Below are positions 23,574 through 30,915 of a DNA stretch of 64,000 nucleotides, one piece after another; position 1 is the stretch's first letter; every line of letters begins with the position of its first letter. The notes under the pieces are model-generated. The model made no database searches. It saw only the letters and a program-made list of their open reading frames with translations, and was not told where the DNA came from. The DNA comes from a virus. The DNA is taken from positions 1 to 64,000 of IMG/VR virus record IMGVR_UViG_3300043446_000435; one strand, 5' to 3'. A program made the translations under genes and the position numbers.

Positions 23574-23649
23574 GGGGGTATAGCTCAGTTGGGAGAGCGT
23601 CTGCTTTGCAAGCAGAATGTCGGCGGTTCGATTCCGTCTACCTCCACCA
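23574..23649 (+). tRNA. tRNA-Ala(TGC)
   Basis: Acceptor GGGGGTA/TACCTCC with a wobble, discriminator A, CCA encoded. Loop TTTGCAA, anticodon TGC. Confidence 0.9.
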
Positions 23650-23678
23650 AGACGGTTGGACGCGGTAAATAGTCCCGC

Positions 23679-23771
23679 GAGGAGCCACGGTTAGCTCCTC
23701 ATCTAACACATGGAGCTTGCCTAGAGGGGAAACGTGGAGCTGTAAGATCCACTTCGAAGGCGTTTCCCCTC
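23679..23771 (+). ncRNA. Structured spacer RNA in tRNA array
   Basis: GAGGAGC (23679-23685) pairs with GCTCCTC (23694-23700). GAGGGGAAACG (23724-23734) pairs perfectly over 11 bp with CGTTTCCCCTC (23761-23771), enclosing a GTGGA/TCCAC hairpin whose loop contains CTGTAAG and a CTTCGAAG self-complement. It could be a decayed tRNA or a separate small RNA. No coding frame is seen. Confidence 0.4.
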
Positions 23772-23781
23772 ATTCAGTTTC

Positions 23782-23857
<76 letters not shown>

Positions 23858-23863
23858 TTTTAT

Positions 23864-23938
23864 GTCGGGGTGGAGCAGTAGTAGCTCGCTTGGCTCATAA
23901 CCAAGAGGTCGGAGGTGCGATTCCTTCCCCCGCAACCA
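23864..23938 (+). tRNA. Initiator-like tRNA-fMet(CAT)
   Basis: The sequence follows bacterial initiator tRNA (GGGGTGGAGCAG, GTAGCTCG, GGCTCATAACC, CCCCGCAACCA). Positions 1-72 (G:A) and 2-71 (T:C) are mismatched, the mark of initiators. The anticodon stem has TGG/CCA rather than the usual GGG/CCC, and the T-loop is TGCGATT with G at position 55. CCA is encoded. Confidence 0.75.
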
Positions 23939-23967
23939 ATTCACAGGAGATGGGAACCTGTGCGTCA

Positions 23968-24160
23968 CCAATCGTGTAATCGCGCGCTGCTGCCACGATT
24001 GGATATAGTGACTAGCCACTGAGGTCTAGAAGAGCAGCCGTCTTTTCCCGATACAACCTGTCACGCGAAAAGGTGACGCTGGATGGCAGTAACCAGCGGA
24101 TTTCGATGTGTTATAAAACGGCTAATAGTAAGATGACACAGTAGCCATTTCATAACACAT
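23968..24160 (+). ncRNA. Structured spacer RNA before tRNA-Asp
   Basis: CCAATCGTG (23968-23976) pairs with CACGATTGG (23994-24002), and ATGTGTTAT (24106-24114) with ATAACACAT (24152-24160) over 9 bp with an inner GGCTA/TAGCC stem. GTCAC/GTGAC near 24060 is a third hairpin. The last helix ends one base before tRNA-Asp. The 223-nt gap from 23939 shows no gene. Confidence 0.4.
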
Positions 24161-24161
24161 T

Positions 24162-24237
24162 GGCTTCGTAGCTCAGTTGGGAGAGCGCCGGCCTGTCACG
24201 CCGGAGGTCGCGGGATCGAGACCCGTCGAAGTCGCCA
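24162..24237 (+). tRNA. tRNA-Asp(GTC)
   Basis: Acceptor GGCTTCG/CGAAGTC, discriminator G, CCA encoded. Stem CCGGC/GCCGG, loop CTGTCAC, anticodon GTC. Confidence 0.92.
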
Positions 24238-24238
24238 T

Positions 24239-24314
24239 TGGGGATTAGTTCAGTTGGTAGAACGCCAGACTCTGAATCTGGATGTCCGAGGTTCGAGTCC
24301 TTGATCCCCAGCCA
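24239..24314 (+). tRNA. tRNA-Gln(CTG)
   Basis: Acceptor TGGGGAT/ATCCCCA, discriminator G, CCA encoded. Stem CCAGA/TCTGG, loop CTCTGAA, anticodon CTG. Confidence 0.9.
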
Positions 24315-24316
24315 AT

Positions 24317-24391
24317 GTTCCCTGAGCAAGACGGTAATGCGCGGGACTGCAAATCCTTGAGAATCCAGTTCGACTCTGGAAGGGAACTCCA
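24317..24391 (+). tRNA. tRNA-Cys(GCA)
   Basis: Acceptor GTTCCCT/AGGGAAC, discriminator T, CCA encoded. Loop CTGCAAA, anticodon GCA. Confidence 0.9.
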
Positions 24392-24396
24392 AGTTT

Positions 24397-24473
24397 GGTC
24401 GGGTAGCTCAACCGAATAGAGCATCGGTCTACGAAACCGAAGGTTGAAGGTTTGACTCCTTCCCCGATCGCCA
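24397..24473 (+). tRNA. tRNA-Arg(ACG)
   Basis: Acceptor GGTCGGG/CCCGATC, discriminator G, CCA encoded. Loop CTACGAA, anticodon ACG, which needs A-to-I editing by TadA to read all CGN partners. Confidence 0.9.
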
Positions 24474-24479
24474 TATTAT

Positions 24480-24554
24480 GCGGAGGTAGCTCAGTGGTAG
24501 AGCTTCTCGTTGCCAACGAGACGGTCGTGGGTTCGAATCCCATTCTCCGCTCCA
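24480..24554 (+). tRNA. tRNA-Gly(GCC)
   Basis: Acceptor GCGGAGG/TCTCCGC, discriminator T, CCA encoded. Loop TTGCCAA, anticodon GCC. Confidence 0.9.
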
Positions 24555-24555
24555 T

Positions 24556-24632
24556 GCCCTATTAGCCCAACTGGTAGAGGTGTCGGTCTTAGAAACCGAA
24601 GGTTGTAAGTTCGAATCTTACATAGGGCACCA
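24556..24632 (+). tRNA. tRNA-Leu(TAG) with short variable loop
   Basis: Acceptor GCCCTAT/ATAGGGC, discriminator A, CCA encoded. Stem TCGGT/ACCGA, loop CTTAGAA, anticodon TAG. The variable region is AGGTT (5 nt), not a long arm. The D-arm resembles that of the tRNA at 14842, so the two are probably paralogues. Confidence 0.8.
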
Positions 24633-24637
24633 GTTTC

Positions 24638-24713
24638 GTCGGAATAGCTCAGATGGTAGAGCAGTGGTCTCATACGCCGCGCGTCGCAAGTTCGATCCTT
24701 GCTTCCGACACCA
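24638..24713 (+). tRNA. tRNA-Met(CAT), elongator (or Ile2 after lysidine modification)
   Basis: Acceptor GTCGGAA/TTCCGAC, discriminator A, CCA encoded. Loop CTCATAC, anticodon CAT. It lacks initiator features. Whether TilS modifies it to read ATA cannot be told here. Confidence 0.85.
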
Positions 24714-24717
24714 ATAT

Positions 24718-24787
24718 GCTACAGTCGGTGTTGTTGGGAAACACAGATCGACAAGACTAGGACGCCGTTCGAATCGGAGCTGTAGCA
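24718..24787 (+). pseudogene. tRNA-like remnant lacking an anticodon arm
   Basis: GCTACAG pairs with CTGTAGC and a CGCCG-TTCGAAT-CGGAG T-arm and GTGT/ACAC D-arm are present, but no anticodon stem-loop can be drawn. The D-arm and the segment CAAGACTAGG match tRNA-His at 25443, as if about 10 nt of the anticodon arm were deleted. CCA is not encoded. Confidence 0.45.
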
Positions 24788-24804
24788 CTTCATAAATAAG
24801 ATCA

Positions 24805-25452
24805 ATGAAAACGATTGCGTTGTTCAATCATCATCCCGAATGCTCAGATCAATCGTGTCTAGGCATAACAAACGCATTATCCCCGAAATATCGTGTTAAG
24901 TGGTTTGGTCTTCGTGACGATTTAGATATGGTGCTAAATGAAGTGGATGGAATTATTTTCCCTGGCGGCATTGGTGACAGTGACAGTTATCACGATTTCT
25001 TTACACGCACTAAAGCTAACAAGATCGCAGCGTTTCTTGCTCGAGGCGGTAGGTATCTCGGCATTTGCATGGGTGCTTATTGGGCTGGCTCTCGATATTT
25101 TGATTTCCTTGATGGAGTAGATGCAGTCCAATATATAAAGCGACCAACGACTGAGATACGTCGAAGCTACGGCACAGTTGCAAACGTCGAATGGTTGGGT
25201 CAATCAGAAAAGATGTTTTTCTATGATGGGTGCACATTCGTCGGAAACGGAAACTATGATACGATTGCTAAGTATGCTAACGATGAGCCAATGGCTATCA
25301 TACAAGGCAACATTGGTTTGATTGGTGCTCATCCAGAAAGCGAACTGCTGTGGTATGAAAAACCATATTGTCCATACATAAGAAAAGATTGGCACGATGG
25401 TCGTCATCACGATCTTCTGCTTGGATTTGTAGATAGACTTTTCCTAACTTAG
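24805..25452 (+). CDS. Class I glutamine amidotransferase-like (BPL_N-type) protein
   Basis: 215 aa. GGRYLGICMGAYWAGS (about residues 75-90) has the nucleophile elbow with Cys83, GIIFPGG precedes it and GAHPESE near 172 gives the His-x-Glu of the triad. This pattern fits the biotin-protein-ligase N-terminal-like amidotransferase fold seen in T4-like phages. Substrate unknown. Its last codons and TAG stop (25450-25452) coincide with the 5' acceptor strand of tRNA-His. A CATAAATA late-promoter-like site lies at 24791. Confidence 0.75.
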   Translation: MKTIALFNHHPECSDQSCLGITNALSPKYRVKWFGLRDDLDMVLNEVDGIIFPGGIGDSDSYHDFFTRTKANKIAAFLARGGRYLGICMGAYWAGSRYFDFLDGVDAVQYIKRPTTEIRRSYGTVANVEWLGQSEKMFFYDGCTFVGNGNYDTIAKYANDEPMAIIQGNIGLIGAHPESELLWYEKPYCPYIRKDWHDGRHHDLLLGFVDRLFLT

Positions 25453-25518
25453 TGTTGTTGGTCAGCACGGATGATTGTGGATCATCAAGACTAGGTTCGA
25501 ATCCTAGAGTTAGGACCA
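25443..25518 (+). tRNA. tRNA-His(GTG)
   Basis: Acceptor CCTAACT/AGTTAGG, discriminator A, CCA encoded. Stem GATGA/TCATC, loop TTGTGGA, anticodon GTG. Its first 10 bases are also the end of the preceding coding gene. Confidence 0.88.
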
Positions 25519-25519
25519 T

Positions 25520-25610
25520 AGGAGGGCTGCAGAGACGGTGGTTCTGCGACGGACTGTAAATCCGTTCCTTATAGGTAACATTGGGGGTTCGAATCCCTCC
25601 CCTCCTACCA
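25520..25610 (+). tRNA. tRNA-Tyr(GTA)
   Basis: Class II tRNA. Acceptor AGGAGGG/CCCTCCT, discriminator A, CCA encoded. Stem ACGGA/TCCGT, loop CTGTAAA, anticodon GTA, long variable arm. Confidence 0.9.
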
Positions 25611-25631
25611 TATATAATCATGAGGTGTCAA

Positions 25632-25871
25632 ATGGAAAAACGAGCAAAACGTCTCCTTCAAAAAGAACGCCACATTGAACGCCAGAAACGTATCCTAAAA
25701 GATATTAGCATCTGGAAAGAAACAATCGACCAGCCACATCGTTTACATAAGACACACGCACTCAACTGCGGTAAGCCTACTTGTGTTTGGTGTATGAATC
25801 CTCGCAAAGCATTTGGGTCAAAGACAATGCAGGAGCGTAGATTCGAAGCAGTTGGCGTCGACGAAGAATAG
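25632..25871 (+). CDS. Conserved small phage protein, zinc-binding type
   Basis: 79 aa from ATG 25632 (GAGGT upstream; ATG 25620 is possible). The second half has NCGKPTCVWCMNPRKAFG, a Cys-x5-Cys-x2-Cys-x-NPR pattern seen in a conserved hypothetical family of T4-like phages. The N-half is very basic. tRNA-Phe begins on the base after its stop. Confidence 0.7.
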   Translation: MEKRAKRLLQKERHIERQKRILKDISIWKETIDQPHRLHKTHALNCGKPTCVWCMNPRKAFGSKTMQERRFEAVGVDEE

Positions 25872-25947
25872 GCTTCGGTAGCTCAGTTGGTAGAGCATTG
25901 GTCTGAAGAACCAAGTGTCGGCGGTTCGATCCCGTCCTGAAGCACCA
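25872..25947 (+). tRNA. tRNA-Phe(GAA)
   Basis: Acceptor GCTTCGG/CTGAAGC, discriminator A, CCA encoded. Stem TTGGT/ACCAA, loop CTGAAGA, anticodon GAA. No gap separates it from the preceding stop codon. Confidence 0.9.
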
Positions 25948-25952
25948 CTTAC

Positions 25953-26042
25953 GGAAGGTTGGCTGAGTGGTCGAAAGCAGCGGTTTGCTAAATCGTCCTA
26001 CCTTTATCGGTAGCATAGGTTCGAATCCTATACCTTCCGCCA
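25953..26042 (+). tRNA. tRNA-Ser(GCT)
   Basis: Class II tRNA. Acceptor GGAAGGT/ACCTTCC, discriminator G, CCA encoded. Loop TTGCTAA, anticodon GCT, long variable arm with CTACC/GGTAG. Confidence 0.9.
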
Positions 26043-26050
26043 TATAAATA
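26043..26050 (+). promoter_or_regulatory. T4-type late promoter box
   Basis: TATAAATA, the exact T4 late consensus read by a gp55-type sigma with gp33. It lies 28 bp before the ATG at 26078. A gp33 homologue is encoded at 60325. Confidence 0.5.
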
Positions 26051-26077
26051 GGAGTAGAATCCACTAGGAGAACTTCT

Positions 26078-27097
26078 ATGTCAGAATTTCCAATTAAAAT
26101 CCGTTGGCTTATTGCGCATGATCCAGAGTATCTGTTCATCCGAACAGCTCAAGCATTTGCAGCAGAAGTCGACAGAGTTCTTCCTGGTCAGTTCGACTTC
26201 GAAATCTTAACTCCTGGATACTATAACAAGAAGTATGGAGACATTCCAGAACTGGGATGGGCTCCTGCTCGCGTTCCTGGAGTTGAGCTAGAACCAGCTG
26301 AAGGAACTGTAATCGTTCCTTGGGATGAAGATGTAAGTCGCATTTCTCGTGCATGGATGAAAGCTATGGATGATGGCAAGATCCACATGAGTCAGACTCA
26401 GATCACAGTCATCGGTGGATTCTATCGTCCATTCCACACTCTCGATCTTCCGTTCCTATTCAATGGTCACGAACACGTTTCTCGCGTTCTTGACGGAAAA
26501 ATTGGCGATGAGCTCTGTGAAGAACTGAGCAAGAACACACAAGCTCGTGGTCTTGGATTTACATACTCTGGTGGCTATCGTATCGTAGGTTCAAACGAAC
26601 CAATCGAAAGCCTAGAAGATCTGAACGAGATGGACATCACGACAGTTCCTTCGACGAGTAAGTTCTTTAGTGTTCTTGCTGAAAACGCTAAGACTCGTGA
26701 CTCACAGACTCAAGAAGAAATGATCGATTCGATTAAAAAAGGTAACGCGATCGAAACGACATATCTCAGATTCAAAGGCAAGAACATCCTTAAGACAAAT
26801 CACAGCATGTTCATGACGACGATTCTGATTAGCAACAAGCTATTCGATTCGCTGACTCCTGAACAACAGAAAGTGTTCCGTCGTGCGGCTAAGGAAGTTG
26901 CAAAGTTAGAACGTAAGTGGTCGGTTGATGATGCCGAGCAGTATGAAGTAAATGCTAAAGAAAACGGAATTACGATCAAAGAAGTAAGTAAAGAAGAAAA
27001 GATTAAGATGTTCGACGCTGCTGTTCCACAGTATCGTCTTGCGAATAAGCTGTTCCCAGGTTCTAGAGAACTGGTAGCCAAAATCAAAACTAGCTAA
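26078..27097 (+). CDS. TRAP-type (DctP) substrate-binding protein without signal peptide
   Basis: 339 aa. FYRPFHTLDLPFLFNGHEH (about residues 107-125), VLDGKIGDEL, ARGLGF, GGYRIVGSNEPIESLEDLNEM (about 162-182) and a conserved LTPEQQKVF near 267 follow the DctP fold of periplasmic TRAP binding proteins. The usual N-terminal export signal is missing: it starts MSEFPIKIRWLIA. It may therefore be a virion or cytoplasmic protein rather than a transporter part. It is preceded by a late-type TATAAATA box. Confidence 0.75.
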   Translation: MSEFPIKIRWLIAHDPEYLFIRTAQAFAAEVDRVLPGQFDFEILTPGYYNKKYGDIPELGWAPARVPGVELEPAEGTVIVPWDEDVSRISRAWMKAMDDGKIHMSQTQITVIGGFYRPFHTLDLPFLFNGHEHVSRVLDGKIGDELCEELSKNTQARGLGFTYSGGYRIVGSNEPIESLEDLNEMDITTVPSTSKFFSVLAENAKTRDSQTQEEMIDSIKKGNAIETTYLRFKGKNILKTNHSMFMTTILISNKLFDSLTPEQQKVFRRAAKEVAKLERKWSVDDAEQYEVNAKENGITIKEVSKEEKIKMFDAAVPQYRLANKLFPGSRELVAKIKTS

Positions 27098-27161
27098 TTG
27101 CTCTGATTGACTTCGCTATGATGTTGATGAAATAAAGTTCGTCTACACATAGGGAGGTCAA

Positions 27162-28997
27162 ATGAAAAAGATTCTAGCTGCTCTGGCGGCTCTGTTTGCG
27201 TTTGCAGAAATATCACTCGCACAAGATTACTCACTGAGCGCCAGCGGTTGGACTAATGGTCCTGCTGGCACAACGACCGCCACAGGAACACAAAACATCC
27301 AAGCTGGACCTAATGCTTGGGCGATTAGCCCATACACAGGTTCCACGATGGTTGGTCTAACACCAACATCTCCGACAGCAACTTATAGCAACATGACGTC
27401 TGCACTTGGTATGAGCGCAGCGTCTGTATCTGCTTTGTCTGCTGAGATCGCTGCACAGAATCCGCAAGGCGGCGGTAATATCACGAACGCAGCTTGGATC
27501 TACAAAGATTTCCCACTCGCAGCTGCTACGAAGTTCTCAATGTATTGGGTCTATACGTCAACAGACTATGTTCCGTTCAACGATGGATCTATCACGACTT
27601 TCGTGAACACAGGTAACGCAGCAGCACTTGGTAAGATCAACAACGTTCTTACACAATACATTCTGCTCGGTGCGACAAATCCAGGCACAGGTAACTATTC
27701 AACTGGCTCATACGGTTCGACTGGTTGGCAGATCGTCAATTACGAAGCAGTAGATGCCGGAACGTATCGTCTTGGCTTCGCTTCATTCAATCAGGGTGAC
27801 ACTGCACTTTCTCCAGTTCTGTATGTGAATGATGGTCTAGGAACAGTAACAAAGAATGGGCAGACGTTTGGTGCTGTTGCTCCTAACGATCCAAACATGC
27901 CTACTGTGAATCCAACTCCGTCTGCTCCAACAGTTGTAAGCACAACGCCAACAAATCCAGTTGTCACTTCCTCAACGACATACGGAACGCCAACAACTGC
28001 TAATCTCGTGACTGTAGGAAGCACAAACACAGGATCTCTGTTCAATGTAACAAAGACAACAACTCCTGTAACTGCTACGCCATACACGATCACGACTGTG
28101 TCTACTCCAAAGGTCATTCAGACGTGGAGTGACAACACAACTACGACGATCACTGATCCAAACAATCCTGCGACTACAACGACGCAGAACGGAACAGCTT
28201 ATCAGACAGGAGCATCATCTTCTGATACGAAGTCTGTTTCGTCAGCTGGATCAAAGAACGCGATCAAATATACAAACATGAATCTGTTCCTTACAGATCC
28301 GCTCGCACACAATGATGGTGTATGGGCTGCTCCTATGGGTAGCAAAGGCGGAAAGTTTTCTGCTGGCGGTGGAGCTATGGGTTATCAGAATACAGTTGAC
28401 GGAAACACATACGGATTTGCATTTAGCTATACTGAAGGAACGTCGAAGGATACAGGATCGAAGACTGTGTCAGATTCTACAGCAGCTAACGCATACATCC
28501 TGAGCCGTCAGCCATATCTGTGGTTCAAAGCGAACGTTGGATATAGCTCAAGCAATCATCAGACAAATGTTGCGATTCCTGAGTTCAATCTAGCGAACAA
28601 CTCAAAGATTCGTCAGAACAATGTCTATGGTGACATTGGTGTTTATTCGCCAGTGACGTTTGCTGGATTCCGCCCACTTGCTGGCGTTCTGTTCAACACA
28701 TGGAGCATCAACGGAAGCGAAACTGGTTCACCACTGCTTTCAAGTGTTCCTCCTAATGGTAGTGCTTCGAAAGCAAGCCCATACGTTGGCGCTCGTTACG
28801 AAGTAGGCAAGAAAACAGCTATCGAGACTAAGATCGTGACGAACACAGAACAGAAAACGATTATAAGTAATAAGGTCACTGTCGCCGAAGAAATCTTTGA
28901 TGGCGTGGCTGTAACTGCGACGTTAGGGTTTGACAAAGGCGTAGAACAGAAGTATAATAATGTTTATGGTCTAGTAGGATTAAAGTGGACGTTCTAA
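27162..28997 (+). CDS. Autotransporter-like outer-membrane protein
   Basis: 611 aa. Signal peptide MKKILAALAALFAFAEISLA, then a beta-rich passenger (about 20-230), a Thr/Pro/Asn-rich linker (about 235-370) and a C-terminal region of alternating strands ending LVGLKWTF. The terminal aromatic Phe is the outer-membrane barrel export signal. It resembles autotransporter or beta-barrel surface proteins. An AGGGAGGT ribosome site precedes the ATG. Its partner genes here are the DctP-like protein and an SGNH hydrolase. Confidence 0.7.
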   Translation: MKKILAALAALFAFAEISLAQDYSLSASGWTNGPAGTTTATGTQNIQAGPNAWAISPYTGSTMVGLTPTSPTATYSNMTSALGMSAASVSALSAEIAAQNPQGGGNITNAAWIYKDFPLAAATKFSMYWVYTSTDYVPFNDGSITTFVNTGNAAALGKINNVLTQYILLGATNPGTGNYSTGSYGSTGWQIVNYEAVDAGTYRLGFASFNQGDTALSPVLYVNDGLGTVTKNGQTFGAVAPNDPNMPTVNPTPSAPTVVSTTPTNPVVTSSTTYGTPTTANLVTVGSTNTGSLFNVTKTTTPVTATPYTITTVSTPKVIQTWSDNTTTTITDPNNPATTTTQNGTAYQTGASSSDTKSVSSAGSKNAIKYTNMNLFLTDPLAHNDGVWAAPMGSKGGKFSAGGGAMGYQNTVDGNTYGFAFSYTEGTSKDTGSKTVSDSTAANAYILSRQPYLWFKANVGYSSSNHQTNVAIPEFNLANNSKIRQNNVYGDIGVYSPVTFAGFRPLAGVLFNTWSINGSETGSPLLSSVPPNGSASKASPYVGARYEVGKKTAIETKIVTNTEQKTIISNKVTVAEEIFDGVAVTATLGFDKGVEQKYNNVYGLVGLKWTF

Positions 28998-29399
28998 ATG
29001 CTTGAATGTTTAATCATAGGCGACAGCATTGGGGTCGGAGTAAGCCAATTCCGACCTGAATGCAAAGCATATGTTCAGTCTGGTATAACTAGCTCAGGCT
29101 GGATACAGAAATGGGGTGAGAAGCCAGAAGATGCAAAGATAGTAATCATTAGTCTTGGTGCCAATGATTACAGCGTGGATACAATGACACATATCAAACG
29201 TATCCGCAAGAATATCGAAGCACAAAGAGTTATCTGGCTTCTACCTCGAGCTGATAGAGTACCAATCGCAGTAAACGCAGTCTACGAAGTTGCTAGACAG
29301 TATAATGATGTTATTCTAGATAGACCTAAAGATGTTAGTCCCGATGGGATTCATCCGACTGCTAAGGGATATAAAGAGTTAGCGGATAAGACAAGATAG
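28998..29399 (+). CDS. SGNH/GDSL-family hydrolase
   Basis: 133 aa, a minimal SGNH fold. The four blocks are visible: GDSIGVG (Ser10), the short Gly block, SLGANDY (Asn in GAND, about residue 54) and DGIHPTAKGY (Asp113 and His116). It would act as an esterase or lipase, perhaps deacetylating a surface glycan. It starts right at the stop of the preceding gene and ends 3 bp before tRNA-Trp. Confidence 0.8.
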   Translation: MLECLIIGDSIGVGVSQFRPECKAYVQSGITSSGWIQKWGEKPEDAKIVIISLGANDYSVDTMTHIKRIRKNIEAQRVIWLLPRADRVPIAVNAVYEVARQYNDVILDRPKDVSPDGIHPTAKGYKELADKTR

Positions 29400-29402
29400 T
29401 AT

Positions 29403-29476
29403 ATCGGTGAAGTGTTACGGTAGCACATCGGTCTCCAAAACCGAGGGCGTGGGTTCGACTCCTACCACCGGTGCCA
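29403..29476 (+). tRNA. tRNA-Trp(CCA)
   Basis: Acceptor ATCGGTG/CACCGGT, discriminator G, CCA encoded. Stem TCGGT/ACCGA, loop CTCCAAA, anticodon CCA. The opposite strand is read through by the end of the - strand gene 29415-30419. Confidence 0.88.
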
Positions 29477-30419
29477 TCTTAAATCCGCCTTCAGGAATCA
29501 GCTTCTTCACGATTTCTTCAACAGAAAGAATTTCGTTGATGTGCTGAATTCCCTGACCAATGAACAAATGACCACCTGTTCCCGTGACTCCAGCTTCTAA
29601 TCCTCTAGAGTTGTTATCGTTGTCCCACTCTTCAATTTCTTGGAATACGATTCCGTTCTGCGGGAGACCGTTCGTAACAATATGAACGATTTCTTTGTCA
29701 GCCAAAACTCTAGCTTTGCTTTCTATGTTGATCTTGCATTCCTTTGACATAGCAAACACAGTTCCTAATCCCACCGCAGTTGCGCCACAATTAAGAGCTT
29801 CTTGAATATCTCTAGAAGTAGCAATACCACCACTGGCTATGATATCTACTTCAGGATACAGGAATTTGGCTTTACTGATTAGCTTGTAGATGTTAGGCGT
29901 CGAGTAGTGAACCATACCAGCTCCCTTATTCGACTTGACGATAATCGCGTCGATGATTCTATGCTTAATCATCTTCTGCGCAACTTCTTCGACAGGAACA
30001 AACAAACACTTAACAAAAATCTTGACGCCTTTGTTCTTTAGCTTTATGACATACTCAAGATACGTTTCTAGCTTGAAGCTGTTTTCTTTGCTACCGCCGT
30101 AATAAGGAACGATCTCAATATGACGAAGACCAAACATTTCTACCAGTTCAGAAATCTGCTCGAAGTGAGTCATCAGAAAAAAATCTGTCATGCTCAAAAG
30201 AACTCGACAACTTCCTGTTTCTTTCATTAGAAGCAACATATCACTACGAAACTTATCGTAGTAAAAAATCTTACCCCAGCTATGACTATAAGATGACATA
30301 ACTAGGCTAGGAAAACATCCAGCTTTACTAACTGCAATTGCAAGGTGAATATCTGAAGTCCTATTCATAGGCAAACAGATAATTGGATGTTCAGAATCAA
30401 CAATATCCCTATGGCTCAT
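29415..30419 (-). CDS. Nitronate monooxygenase-like flavoprotein
   Basis: 334 aa from ATG at 30419. TIM-barrel oxidoreductase of the 2-nitropropane dioxygenase type: VDIIASGGIATSRDI and ALNCGATAVGLGTVF (about residues 200-230) form the FMN-phosphate site. A starting block PIICLPMNR and GTGGHLFIGQG near the end also fit. The last 20 codons are the antisense of tRNA-Trp, and the stop lies inside the tRNA. It is one of two - strand genes; substrate unknown. A longer start at 30506 overlaps the divergent gene and is less likely. Confidence 0.75.
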   Translation of the reverse strand: MSHRDIVDSEHPIICLPMNRTSDIHLAIAVSKAGCFPSLVMSSYSHSWGKIFYYDKFRSDMLLLMKETGSCRVLLSMTDFFLMTHFEQISELVEMFGLRHIEIVPYYGGSKENSFKLETYLEYVIKLKNKGVKIFVKCLFVPVEEVAQKMIKHRIIDAIIVKSNKGAGMVHYSTPNIYKLISKAKFLYPEVDIIASGGIATSRDIQEALNCGATAVGLGTVFAMSKECKINIESKARVLADKEIVHIVTNGLPQNGIVFQEIEEWDNDNNSRGLEAGVTGTGGHLFIGQGIQHINEILSVEEIVKKLIPEGGFKMAPVVGVEPTPSVLETDVLP

Positions 30420-30438
30420 ACAACTATATAGCAATGAT

Positions 30439-30915
30439 ATGATTAAGAATATGAACATCGACGAAGTCCGCGAATTCATTCGTAACACATCTGACAATAC
30501 CTGCATTTACATTGGTGCGGATAGCGAACGATATTGCGGCAAAGACAATCTGTGGTATGCCGACTACACTCTTGCTGTTGTGATTCACTATGAAGGATCA
30601 AAAGGCTGTAAGGTGTTCGGACGCATGGAAACAGAACGCGACTTTGATCAGCGCATGGATCGCCCAGCGTTTCGTCTGATGAACGAAGTGTATAAAGTCG
30701 CGCAGCTGTATATGGATCTGGCTGAAGCGATTGGAGACCGCCATGCTGAAGTCCATCTTGATATTAACCCTGACATTATCCACGGTTCTAGCTGTGTTGT
30801 TCAGCAGGCGGTCGGCTACATTAGGGGAACGTGCAACGTGGTGCCTCGTGTCAAGCCTGATGCTTTTGCCGCTTCTTATGCTGCTGATAGGCTGAAGGAG
30901 ATTCTAGCTGCGTAA
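30439..30915 (+). CDS. RNase H-like protein (DUF458/YkuK type)
   Basis: 158 aa. YIGADSERY (about residues 24-32) gives the first acidic residue of an RNase H fold, VHLDINPD (about 107-114) the second and later VKPDAFAAS a third. These match the DUF458 family, with probable nuclease activity not established. It is transcribed divergently from the flavoprotein gene with only about 20 bp between starts. AAGGAG at 30895 serves the next gene. Confidence 0.75.
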   Translation: MIKNMNIDEVREFIRNTSDNTCIYIGADSERYCGKDNLWYADYTLAVVIHYEGSKGCKVFGRMETERDFDQRMDRPAFRLMNEVYKVAQLYMDLAEAIGDRHAEVHLDINPDIIHGSSCVVQQAVGYIRGTCNVVPRVKPDAFAASYAADRLKEILAA

